64,000 bases of DNA. Origin: Latilactobacillus fragifolii (lineage in GTDB: Bacteria > Bacillota > Bacilli > Lactobacillales > Lactobacillaceae). The stretch lies in contig NZ_CAJOCF010000002.1 in NCBI RefSeq assembly GCF_905332535.1, positions 124,001 to 188,000 on the forward strand, read 5' to 3'. Below are positions 29,484-37,710 of the stretch, piece by piece. A program made the translations under genes and the position numbers. The notes under the pieces are model-generated. The model saw nothing but the letters and a program-made list of their open reading frames with translations, searched no databases and was not told where the DNA came from. Numbering within the stretch: the stretch's first letter is position 1; each line of letters begins with the position of its first letter.

Positions 29484-29659
29484 TTATGCACGGTACCACC
29501 TTTAATTTCAGCTGTTGATAACGCTATCTGCTAGCGGGATATTCATCCAAGCCTCAAAAGCTGTCAACTTTAATCAATAAGTAACTCTCAACTAGGTTAC
29601 TCTCTCTGTGATTGATTGCTAAAACTAAGTACTTTATCGATGGCTACATTTATTATAAT
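29456..29659 (-). promoter_or_regulatory. T-box leader of aspS (tRNA-Asp sensing)
   Basis: On the minus strand the leader carries the conserved T-box core GGTGGTACCGTGC (29488-29500) immediately before a terminator. Upstream, stem I is visible (AATCAAT/ATTGATT, GAGTAAC/GTTACTT), with GAC in the expected specifier region (AAGTTGACAGC, about 29556-29566). Uncharged tRNA-Asp would stabilise the antiterminator and let transcription into aspS, possibly also racD and asl. The specifier assignment is an inference from position. Confidence 0.88.
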
Positions 29660-29665
29660 GTTCAA

Positions 29666-29694
29666 AATATATCACAAAGCCCTTGAACCGTCAA
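29666..29694 (-). promoter_or_regulatory. Promoter of aspS
   Basis: TTGACG (29689-29694), 17-base spacer, TATATT (29666-29671) on the minus strand, directly before the T-box leader. Confidence 0.75.
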
Positions 29695-29790
29695 GTTTGG
29701 CAAGTTGGATTCGGCTCACTGAATTCAAACTAGCGCATGCCAGGATTTCAAACCCAGTTGGCTTTGCGCCCAATCGTCGTCCGCTTTAGA

Positions 29791-31041
29791 CTACCAAACA
29801 AATAAGCCAACTGTTGCAGCAGAAAGCAATGATACTAAGATGCCAGATAGCAACATGTAACCAACGTTTTTGGCAATCATATCATTCTTTTCACGGTCGA
29901 CAAGCCCCTTGAAAGCGCCGATGATCATCCCAACAGTTGAGAAGTTGGCAAATGACGTTACAAACACCGTTAAGACAGCTTGATAATGTGGTGCGAAACT
30001 GCCAATTGAATGTTGTACCTTACCCATGACAACGAATTCGTTGGTCACTAACTTCGTCCCCATGAATTGGGCAAATTCAAAGGCATGATGCACATCAAGT
30101 CCCATCAACCATGCAAATGGGAACATCACAATTCCAAGTAAATGTTCAAGAGTAATCCACGGATTCACTAATTGGAGTACCTTGTCGATTAAGGCCGCCA
30201 ACGCAACAAAGGCAATGACATTGGCCGTGATGATTAAAACTAATTTACCAGCATTTAAGATTGAATCGCCTAAAAATGAGAAGAAGGGTTCACGTTCTAC
30301 TTTGCCTTCAACAATTTCGGTTGCTTCAACAGCGGCAGAACCGCTCCCACTCATTTTAGCAATCGTATCTTCTTCAGGGGTGACTTTCACTGGATTTAAA
30401 ATATTGGTGACAATAATAGCGTTAATAATGTTGACCGGAATCGCCGTTAAAATAAATTGGCCCGGCATCATCTGTGTATATGCGCCGATGATGGAAGCTG
30501 TGACACAGCTCATTGACATCATCGCAAGTGTTAATGTTCGTTCTGCTTTCATTTGTTTCAATTGTAAGCTTGAAACAGCCAATGCTTCGGTATTGCCCAA
30601 AAACATCATTTCAACTGCAAAGAATGATTCAAACCTTGGTTGTCCGGTAATCTTAGCTAATCCGCGGCCTAACCATTTAATCACCCACGGTAAGACGCCA
30701 ATATACGTTAGAATATCGAATAATGGAATAATCATCAAGATTGGTAAGAGCACACTCGCCACAAAATCCATTTGTTTCACATTAACCCAACTTGGCAACG
30801 CAAAAGCAATCCCAGTATAGGCAATTTGCACTAACCAGTTAAATCCATTTGCTGCGCCTAAAACAATGTCCCGCCCGATTGAAAAACTCGTTAAAAACCA
30901 AGCGAGGACTAAGTTAATCACTAACATGATTAGGACAGAACGCCAATCGATTTCTTTCTTTTTCTTTGAGAATAGAAAGCCGACTCCAATAAAAATCAGT
31001 AATCCAACAACATTTACAAGCAAATACACGACACGCCACAC
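29791..31041 (-). CDS. nupC: Concentrative nucleoside transporter (CNT/NupC family)
   Basis: Membrane protein of up to 416 residues with about ten hydrophobic segments and CNT landmarks: MFLGNTEALAVSSLQLKQM near 145-165, MMSMSCVTASIIGAYTQM near 175-192, FAQFMGTKLVTNEFVVM near 325-341 and TSFANFSTVGMIIGA near 365-380. Imports nucleosides with protons or sodium; works together with the nucleoside hydrolase at 51.2-52.2 kb. Start uncertain: only GTG codons (31041 or 31029) lie after AGAAGGG; the second has better spacing. Confidence 0.9.
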   Translation of the reverse strand: MWRVVYLLVNVVGLLIFIGVGFLFSKKKKEIDWRSVLIMLVINLVLAWFLTSFSIGRDIVLGAANGFNWLVQIAYTGIAFALPSWVNVKQMDFVASVLLPILMIIPLFDILTYIGVLPWVIKWLGRGLAKITGQPRFESFFAVEMMFLGNTEALAVSSLQLKQMKAERTLTLAMMSMSCVTASIIGAYTQMMPGQFILTAIPVNIINAIIVTNILNPVKVTPEEDTIAKMSGSGSAAVEATEIVEGKVEREPFFSFLGDSILNAGKLVLIITANVIAFVALAALIDKVLQLVNPWITLEHLLGIVMFPFAWLMGLDVHHAFEFAQFMGTKLVTNEFVVMGKVQHSIGSFAPHYQAVLTVFVTSFANFSTVGMIIGAFKGLVDREKNDMIAKNVGYMLLSGILVSLLSAATVGLFVW

Positions 31042-31165
31042 CCTTCTTTTTTGTCTTTTTGTATCGCTTTAAATGATACCGTTCCCCCTTATAAATGTAA
31101 ACTATTGTTCACCCCCTAATCGTATAAATAATCACTTGCCAAACGTAACTAATTATCGCAATAAA

Positions 31166-31199
31166 AAAACGGTCCCCCGTTTGCCAAGGGACCGCTTTT
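31166..31199 (-). terminator. Terminator of the LCP gene
   Basis: Hairpin CGGTCCC/GGGACCG with flanking pairs and seven T on the minus strand. Confidence 0.88.
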
Positions 31200-31209
31200 C
31201 AATTCATTT

Positions 31210-32412
31210 TTAATAGCCTGCATGCCACTGATTTGTCGATTGTTGCGTTTGCCAAGTATTGGTGGTGTTACCAGTATTGTCACTATAAGTCGCACTATTC
31301 GAGTAACCATAATTACTTTGCGTTGTCGTTGTCGCACTCTTTTCACCATTCATCACTCTTTCGGGATAAACCGTAAATTCTTGGTGATTTTCTTCACCGG
31401 TAAAGTACGTGTTCAAATCATTTTGTTTAGTTTCTGCGTTGTTAATCGTTGTTTTTTCTAAGCCCAGTGATGTCCGCAAAACATCGGAAACCCGTTGAAT
31501 CTCTTCATTTGTTGGGATTTGATAAGAGGCGCCATCAATATCTGCATTGCGGCCAGTTAAAACGTCAGATTTAATTGATTTAGCTGCCTTTCGATAGTTC
31601 GCTTGAATTGCCACCATGTCATCAAAACTCAAGTTAGTAGCGACACTATCTGATAAAGAGTCTAGGATGGACTCAAAGTTGGTCAAGGACTTAAGCGAGA
31701 CTGCGGAATTAATCATCGACGTGATTACTTGTTTTTGTCGTTTTTGCCGACCGTAATCGCCTTCTGGATCGTCGTAACGCATTCGTGAGTAATCTAAAGC
31801 AGCTTTTCCTTTAAGATGCATTTTACCCTTAGTAAACTCGCTTCCATTCCATTCAAAGTTAAAGGGTACATCAACGTCAACTCCACCGACGGCATCTACA
31901 ATACGAGAGAGGCCCCCCATGTTAACCGTCACATAATAATTGATTGGCACAGCAAACATCTTTTCAACCGTCGACATTGCCATATCAGAACCGCCGACAT
32001 TATAAGCAGCATTAATCTTCTGCATATCAAACTGCTTTGCCCCTTGAAGTTGCGCTAGCGTATCTCGTGGGATACTAACCAATTTTACTTCTTCTTTATC
32101 GGGATTAACCGTTGCGACAATCATTGTATCCGAGTTTCCTTTATCAACCCGCCCCTCAGCACCGGTATCAACCCCTAACAACAAGATAGCGAATGGTTTG
32201 CTGTTTTTAATTGTTTTAGCGGCTTTTTTGGTAGCCGATGGTTTATAAATTTTATTTGCTGCAGACTTCACTTGATTACTGATACGTAACGCGTACGCGC
32301 CACCCCCGAAGAGGACTAGCGTTAGAATTAGTATCAAAACTTTCATCGTGCGATGCTTTTTAACCTTTTTGTAGTTGGCTTCTCGAGAGCCAAAAAATTT
32401 AGAATTCTGCAT
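31210..32412 (-). CDS. LytR-CpsA-Psr (LCP) cell-wall ligase
   Basis: Membrane-anchored enzyme of 400 residues that transfers wall teichoic acid or other glycopolymers from lipid carrier to peptidoglycan. A basic cytoplasmic start and one TM helix (about 24-42) precede the extracellular LCP domain at about 80-240: LLLGVDTGAEGRVDKGNSDT, SIPRDTLAQLQG, and YSRMRYDDPEGDYGRQKRQ with its conserved arginines. The last 60 residues are rich in Ser, Thr, Asn and Gln and look unstructured. ATG 32412 has GAAGGGGA upstream; a reading nine codons longer lacks a ribosome site. Confidence 0.92.
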   Translation of the reverse strand: MQNSKFFGSREANYKKVKKHRTMKVLILILTLVLFGGGAYALRISNQVKSAANKIYKPSATKKAAKTIKNSKPFAILLLGVDTGAEGRVDKGNSDTMIVATVNPDKEEVKLVSIPRDTLAQLQGAKQFDMQKINAAYNVGGSDMAMSTVEKMFAVPINYYVTVNMGGLSRIVDAVGGVDVDVPFNFEWNGSEFTKGKMHLKGKAALDYSRMRYDDPEGDYGRQKRQKQVITSMINSAVSLKSLTNFESILDSLSDSVATNLSFDDMVAIQANYRKAAKSIKSDVLTGRNADIDGASYQIPTNEEIQRVSDVLRTSLGLEKTTINNAETKQNDLNTYFTGEENHQEFTVYPERVMNGEKSATTTTQSNYGYSNSATYSDNTGNTTNTWQTQQSTNQWHAGY

Positions 32413-32594
32413 AGGTGTTCCCCTTCTATTATGGATCAATGCTATGTGCTATTATAGCGAAAATATCATTTCAAACAACGTCTTTTAAGAAAAGTTACAT
32501 AATTTTAATATTTCCTTCAACTGTTGAATAACGCTTTCTTAATCGCTTTTATGCTAAAATGTAAGCAATTAGTCTTAATTAATGGAGGTTTCAT

Positions 32595-34403
32595 ATGTCA
32601 ACTCAACAACTCCCTACCCGTGATGCTGTTTCAGAAAAGCTCACATGGGACTTAACCACTATTTTCAAAAATGATGCAGCTTTCGAAGCGGCCTTTAAGA
32701 AAGTTAAAGCACAATTACCGACCCTCAAAGCACTTGATCGTCCGTTTGAATCGGCCAGTCAATTGGTCGCTACAATCGAACAAAGCTTAGCTACTTTCCG
32801 CCAACTCGAAACGGTCTATGTTTATGCTAGCATGAAAAATGACCAAGACACTACCAACGCAATTTATCAAGGCTACCAAGCCCAAGTTGATGCACTAGCT
32901 GCCGAAGTTTCAGCAGCAGCGGCCTTTTTAGAACCTGCAATCCTTGCCATCCCTGAAGCGCAATTGATGGATTGGATTGCAAATACCCCTGCATTAGCAA
33001 CATATGAGCATTTTATTCAGACCATTACTGATAGTCGGTCCCATGTCTTATCTGGGCAAGAAGAAGCTTTATTAGCTGCTGCCGGTGATATCTTTGGCGC
33101 CGCTAGTCAAACCTTCAGCGTCTTGGATAATTCTGACTTACAATTTCCGAAAGTGACTGACGAAAACGGGCAAACGTTGCAACTTTCAGATGGGGTGTAT
33201 AGCCAACTCTTACAATCAACAAACAAAACAGTGCGCCAAGAAGCCTTTGAAGCACTCTATACAACTTATGGCCAGTTTAAAAATACGTTTGCGACAACGC
33301 TTGCGACCGAAATCAAAGGGCACAACTACTTGGCTCAAGTCCATCATTACGATAGTGCTCGTCAAGCTGCTTTAGCCCCCAAAGCTATTCCTGAAACTGT
33401 CTATACAACTTTGGTTGATCAGGTAAACCACCACTTACCACTTTTGCACCGCTATACTGAATTACGCAAAAAACAACTGAATTTATCTGAATTGCACATG
33501 TTCGATCTCTACACCCCACTTCTAGGAAAGCCCGCATTAACCTACACTTATGAACAAGCACAAGTGACCGCCAAAGAAGCCCTGGCTATCCTAGGACCCG
33601 ACTATGCCAAACAGGTTGCCCATATTTTTGATGATCGCTTAATTGACGTTTGCGAAAATCAGGGGAAACGAAGTGGCGCTTATTCTGGTGGTGCCTATGA
33701 TACCGATCCGTTTATTTTGCTGAACTGGCAAAACGATTTAAACAACTTATACACATTGGTCCACGAAACAGGCCATAGTGTCCACAGTGCCTTCACCCGC
33801 CAGACCCAAGATTACGTTTATGGTGACTACCCGATTTTTGTAGCCGAAATTGCATCAACAACCAATGAAAATCTCTTAACAGAATATTTATTGCAAACCC
33901 AGTCTGATCCTAAGGTCCAAGCCTATCTATTGAACTACTATTTAGACGGTTTTAAAGGCACGGTTTTCCGTCAAACACAATTCGCTGAATTCGAACATGC
34001 GATGCACACTGCCGCTGCCAATGGACAGCCTCTAACCGCCGAATTCATGTCGCAACAATATGCTGAAATCAATGCCCGTTACTATGGACCTGCCGTGGTT
34101 AACGATCCCCAGATTGCCCTTGAATGGACTCGAATCCCACATTTCTATATGAACTATTACGTTTACCAATACGCAACCGGATTTGCCGCAGCAACTACCT
34201 TGGCTAATGGCATTAGCACCAAACAACCGGGTGCCCTTGAGCACTACCTAGACTACCTAAAAGCCGGTAGTTCCGCCTATCCAATTGAGATTATGCAACA
34301 AGCTGGGGTCGATATGACAAGTGCTGACTATCTTGAACGCGCTTTTGCCGTTTTCGAAAAACGGTTAGCGCAACTTGAAACCCTACTCACTAAACTAAAT
34401 TAA
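32595..34403 (+). CDS. pepF: Oligoendopeptidase F
   Basis: Zinc metallopeptidase (M3B) of 602 residues that cuts cytoplasmic oligopeptides. The zinc site HETGH lies near residue 391, followed by the third ligand region FVAEIASTTNENLL near 415-428, and the substrate loop HFYMNYYVYQYATGFA near 515-530. Length matches lactococcal PepF. AATGGAGG precedes the ATG. Monocistronic: divergent from the LCP gene and closed by a bidirectional terminator. Confidence 0.96.
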   Translation: MSTQQLPTRDAVSEKLTWDLTTIFKNDAAFEAAFKKVKAQLPTLKALDRPFESASQLVATIEQSLATFRQLETVYVYASMKNDQDTTNAIYQGYQAQVDALAAEVSAAAAFLEPAILAIPEAQLMDWIANTPALATYEHFIQTITDSRSHVLSGQEEALLAAAGDIFGAASQTFSVLDNSDLQFPKVTDENGQTLQLSDGVYSQLLQSTNKTVRQEAFEALYTTYGQFKNTFATTLATEIKGHNYLAQVHHYDSARQAALAPKAIPETVYTTLVDQVNHHLPLLHRYTELRKKQLNLSELHMFDLYTPLLGKPALTYTYEQAQVTAKEALAILGPDYAKQVAHIFDDRLIDVCENQGKRSGAYSGGAYDTDPFILLNWQNDLNNLYTLVHETGHSVHSAFTRQTQDYVYGDYPIFVAEIASTTNENLLTEYLLQTQSDPKVQAYLLNYYLDGFKGTVFRQTQFAEFEHAMHTAAANGQPLTAEFMSQQYAEINARYYGPAVVNDPQIALEWTRIPHFYMNYYVYQYATGFAAATTLANGISTKQPGALEHYLDYLKAGSSAYPIEIMQQAGVDMTSADYLERAFAVFEKRLAQLETLLTKLN

Positions 34404-34415
34404 GCCCCATAAAAA

Positions 34416-34440
34416 AACGCCCTCAATCATTGAGGGCGTT
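34416..34440. terminator. Bidirectional terminator between pepF and the zinc transporter operon
   Basis: Perfect AACGCCCTCA/TGAGGGCGTT hairpin with seven A and T on either side. Confidence 0.93.
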
Positions 34441-34443
34441 TTT

Positions 34444-35238
34444 TTAACGACTAATTCGGCGATGATATAACAATGCAATAAAGTAAAAGCCAAACTCAAT
34501 TGTTGCGATGAAGAAGGTCACTGGCCAGTTCGTTAGATAGCCAAGCCATAAACCGAGCCAAACCCCTAATAGCGCTGCGGCTACTGAGATTGCCAACATT
34601 CCTGGTACGCTCTTCGCTAAATATTTAGCAATGAACGCTGGAATCGTAACTAAGATAAATACGAGCAATGACCCAACAATCTGAGCGGCAATGCTAACAC
34701 TAATCGCCAATAAAATTAAAAAATAAATCGATAGTAAATTGGTCTTTAACCCTTGGGCTTGAGCGCCAATCGGATCGTATGAATCAAACACTAAGTACCG
34801 GTAAAAGACAAGCAGCCCAATCATAATTGCCCCAGAGAGGATGACTAATTGATAAACATCTGCCAGGCTAATCCCGATAATCGAGCCAAATAAAATATTG
34901 GTCGCATAACTGGCATTCCGATTTGAAAGGGATAAAAAGAGAATTCCCAAACCGATAAACAAACTCGAAATGGCACTAATCGACGCTTCCCGGCGTGATT
35001 CTTTCGCGCTCATCTGTCCAATTGTAATTGAACTAAGTAATGTAAATATTAACATCCCGTTTAATGGAGCAATCCCCATAAAGACTCCGAATGAGGCCCC
35101 GGCAAATCCGATTTCAGATAGGGTATGCGCTAAAAATGACATATTACGTGCAACAACAAATACCCCGATTAAACCGCAGGTAATTGCGATAAAAGTACTG
35201 GCAGCAAACGCATGCCGCATAAAATCAAAAGTTAACAC
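34444..35238 (-). CDS. znuB: Zinc ABC transporter permease
   Basis: ABC-3-type metal permease of 264 residues with seven or eight helices, including ARNMSFLAHTLSEIGFAGASFG near 30-51 and VFDSYDPIGAQAQGL near 148-162, typical of Zn/Mn permeases. The start is GTG with GCGGAGG eight bases upstream. Last of three genes (receptor, ATPase, permease). Sequence alone does not separate zinc from manganese, but a Zur-like box before the operon points to zinc. Confidence 0.87.
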   Translation of the reverse strand: MLTFDFMRHAFAASTFIAITCGLIGVFVVARNMSFLAHTLSEIGFAGASFGVFMGIAPLNGMLIFTLLSSITIGQMSAKESRREASISAISSLFIGLGILFLSLSNRNASYATNILFGSIIGISLADVYQLVILSGAIMIGLLVFYRYLVFDSYDPIGAQAQGLKTNLLSIYFLILLAISVSIAAQIVGSLLVFILVTIPAFIAKYLAKSVPGMLAISVAAALLGVWLGLWLGYLTNWPVTFFIATIEFGFYFIALLYHRRISR

Positions 35239-35254
35239 TCGCTTATCCTCCGCT

Positions 35255-35935
35255 TTAATCTAATTCCAAATTAGGATCCAACTGACTCATTGGACCGGCT
35301 TCATATTGATCTCGTTTTAACAATAAATATTGATCTGTGTATTTTCGTGCCAATTCCAGATCATGGGTGACAAAGATCACCGTCAAGCCATGTTCCCGGT
35401 TCAACTCTGCAACAAGCGCCATCACTTCTTCTTTGGTTTCAATATCCAAACTCGCTGTCGATTCATCTAAAATCAATAAATCAGGCTTACTGATTAACGC
35501 TTGCGCTAAATACGCCTTTTGCTTTTCACCACCAGAAGCGTTCCCCATGGTCGTCTTTTGTAATGACGTCAAATGGGTCTGTTCCAATATTTGATCAAGT
35601 GCTTGCCGTTCCTTGCGCGATTTCCACGGTAGCCGGCTCTCGAATTGATTTAAACTGACAAAACTACGAATGGACAACGGATATTCAGCTTCTAAATTTC
35701 TAAACTGTGGCACATAACCAATATTTAACGTTTGCTTATCTGGGGTAAACCTGAGCTGTCCTTCTGTCGGTTGTAAATTACCAATTAATAGGCGCACCAA
35801 AGTTGTTTTACCAACCCCGTTTGGACCGATTAAACTCGTCATACTACCACGTTCAATCGTAAAGCTGAGATCTTTTAGTACTTGGCGGTTACTAAAAGCA
35901 AGCCCTAAATGTTGTGCATTCACTAATTCTGTCAT
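35255..35935 (-). CDS. znuC: Zinc ABC transporter ATPase
   Basis: ATP-binding subunit of 226 residues: Walker A LIGPNGVGKTTLVR near 36-49, signature NASGGEKQKAYLAQAL near 130-145, Walker B LLILDESTASLD near 151-162, H-loop FVTHDLELAR. Its ATG overlaps the end of the receptor gene by 4 bases, implying translational coupling. A 16-base gap separates it from the permease gene. Confidence 0.9.
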   Translation of the reverse strand: MTELVNAQHLGLAFSNRQVLKDLSFTIERGSMTSLIGPNGVGKTTLVRLLIGNLQPTEGQLRFTPDKQTLNIGYVPQFRNLEAEYPLSIRSFVSLNQFESRLPWKSRKERQALDQILEQTHLTSLQKTTMGNASGGEKQKAYLAQALISKPDLLILDESTASLDIETKEEVMALVAELNREHGLTVIFVTHDLELARKYTDQYLLLKRDQYEAGPMSQLDPNLELD

Positions 35936-36819
35936 TTTGAGTCCTGAGCCTTTCTAACTGCATCAAATTGCTGTTGCATCCATGTTAAATATGTCTTTTT
36001 CGCAGGTAGCGTTTCCGTCACTTGCACAACTGGCACGCCTTGTCGATCCGCTAGTTCGTGCATTTGTTTAATAACGGGACTTTCTTCTTGCTTATTAATC
36101 ACTAAAAAGGCAATCTGATGGTTTTTAATTAAATCCCGCATCGTTGTAATATCCTTCGGTGACGGATCAGTGCCATCTTCAATTGCTTTGGCAAAGTGTT
36201 GGTTGGCGACTGTGTAGCCCATATCGGCCAAAGCATAGTCGAAAACAGGTTCACTAACAGCCACTTGTTGTCCTTTGGCCCGCGCCTTTAGTTGTTGGAG
36301 TTGTCCGTTTAATACGGCTAATTTTTTTAGATACGCCGCACCATTTTGTTGATACGTTGCCTTATGTTGCGGATCGCGCTTACTAAATTCAGTCACCAAG
36401 CGTTTGGTCAACGTTGGCATCGTCTTTAAATCATACCATAAATGTTCGTTAGCGCCATTAGACTGTTGCATTAATTGGCTGACTGTCAATACAGTTTGGT
36501 CATCTGGGTGGACACTCTTGACTACTTTATTTAACCAGCTGTCGTATCCAAGCCCATTTTGAATCACAACATCCGCTTTAGCCACGCGTTTAGCATCATT
36601 GGTCGTTGCTTCGTACGAATGTGGATCTAAACTCGGACTATTGATAATCGACGTCACGTGGCCTTGCTGACCTAAAACCGCCCGAGCAGCCTCGCCATAA
36701 AAATCAAGTGACGATACGACCTGCATCCCATTCGTTTTTTTCGTACTGTGACCACAACCAGCTACTAATAACATTAGTAGTAAGATTCCCGCCATGATTT
36801 CCAAACCTTTTTTACGCAT
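35932..36819 (-). CDS. znuA: Zinc-binding receptor lipoprotein (cluster A-I)
   Basis: Solute-binding lipoprotein of 295 residues: signal peptide with lipobox LLVAGC (Cys22). Metal ligands expected in this family are visible as His in SPSLDPHSYEAT near 66, His in GANEHLWYDLKT near 124, and acidic residues in the C-terminal lobe (VINKQEESP). There is no long His-rich loop. AGGAGCAAAAG precedes ATG. First gene of the operon, behind the Zur-like box. Confidence 0.87.
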   Translation of the reverse strand: MRKKGLEIMAGILLLMLLVAGCGHSTKKTNGMQVVSSLDFYGEAARAVLGQQGHVTSIINSPSLDPHSYEATTNDAKRVAKADVVIQNGLGYDSWLNKVVKSVHPDDQTVLTVSQLMQQSNGANEHLWYDLKTMPTLTKRLVTEFSKRDPQHKATYQQNGAAYLKKLAVLNGQLQQLKARAKGQQVAVSEPVFDYALADMGYTVANQHFAKAIEDGTDPSPKDITTMRDLIKNHQIAFLVINKQEESPVIKQMHELADRQGVPVVQVTETLPAKKTYLTWMQQQFDAVRKAQDSK

Positions 36820-36837
36820 CTTTTGCTCCTCTTTTCT

Positions 36838-36858
36838 AAATCGTAATTGTTACGGTTT
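36838..36858. promoter_or_regulatory. Zur-like operator before the zinc transporter operon
   Basis: The core TCGTAATTGTTACGG (36841-36855) is flanked by AAA and TTT, matching the Bacillus Zur box (TCGTAATNATTACGA) with two changes. It lies about 20-40 bases before the znuA start. Confidence 0.7.
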
Positions 36859-36915
36859 ACTAAAAATATTTTACACGAGTCTCACTAATTGTCAATCGTT
36901 TTCCCGAAAACATTT

Positions 36916-36961
36916 AAAAAGGGATCGGGACAAAATTATCTTTTGTCCTAACCCCTTTTTT
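36916..36961 (-). terminator. Terminator of the Ser/Thr-rich lipoprotein gene
   Basis: Long hairpin GGGGTTAGGACAAAA.../TTTTGTCCCGATCCC and T run on the minus strand. Confidence 0.85.
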
Positions 36962-37016
36962 AATTGGTGACTTTTAAAGGTACTCTGTCGTCACTCTCCT
37001 CCGGTTAACCCTTTAA

Positions 37017-37607
37017 TTACCAGATTTGTTCCACTGCGCCTGTTGCTTGAACAACAAAATAACCTGCGCGTGGTTGATCTTCATTTGGTACATAAATATT
37101 AATGAGATAGCCTTGTTGTCCACTGCGTGTGATTAAACCATTGTTCAAATACGATGCGGTTTGCCCAAATTGTGCGCCAACTTGTTGAACGACTAATTTA
37201 ATCGCTTGGTTGCCATCGACGGCAGTTGTTTGTTGTGGCGTAGTTGTATTTGTATTCGTTGTTGGTACACTGCTACTTGATTGACTCGCAGATTGACTAC
37301 TACTGCTGCTTGTCGTTGTCGCAGTTGATGATGATTCAGCGACACTTGCCGTTGATGAACTTGCTTGTGAGGATGCTACTTCAGTTGAAGATGCCGTTTC
37401 TGCTTTGGAACTGGCCTTCAATTGACTGGCGCTACTTGAAAGTTGACTTTCGCGTTTGGCAACGCTACTTTCACGTGCTTTGAGACTCGCTGTGGTCGAA
37501 CTTTGCTTAGCATCAGCATCTTGATTGGCTGTACTACTTTGACCACATGCCCCTAATAGCAGTAGTCCTGATAACAAAACTGTACTAACTGTAACCATCT
37601 TTTTCAT
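37017..37607 (-). CDS. Ser/Thr-rich lipoprotein of unknown function
   Basis: Surface lipoprotein of 196 residues: signal peptide with LLLGAC lipobox (Cys21), then about 110 residues dominated by Ser, Thr, Ala and Gln (a wall-spanning linker), then a small folded domain of about 65 residues at the C-terminus (GNQAIKLVVQQVG ... QGYLINIYVPNEDQPRAG ... VEQIW). I do not recognise the terminal domain with certainty; it might be a PepSY-like or similar small domain. Single gene with ribosome site AGGGG and its own terminator. Confidence 0.75.
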   Translation of the reverse strand: MKKMVTVSTVLLSGLLLLGACGQSSTANQDADAKQSSTTASLKARESSVAKRESQLSSSASQLKASSKAETASSTEVASSQASSSTASVAESSSTATTTSSSSSQSASQSSSSVPTTNTNTTTPQQTTAVDGNQAIKLVVQQVGAQFGQTASYLNNGLITRSGQQGYLINIYVPNEDQPRAGYFVVQATGAVEQIW

Positions 37608-37710
37608 AATAACCCCTCCAACTCCTATTGGTTCACCTTTATTCTACGAGACACACATCAGAATAGCAATTAAATCTCCATCTGATTAAAAAATCTTAAA
37701 AAACCGTTGC

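Noticed and set aside
31061-31079. GTATC/GATAC inverted repeat upstream of nupC as operator
   Set aside because: Only 5-bp arms with a 9-base gap and no matching copy elsewhere in the window; also a poor cre match.
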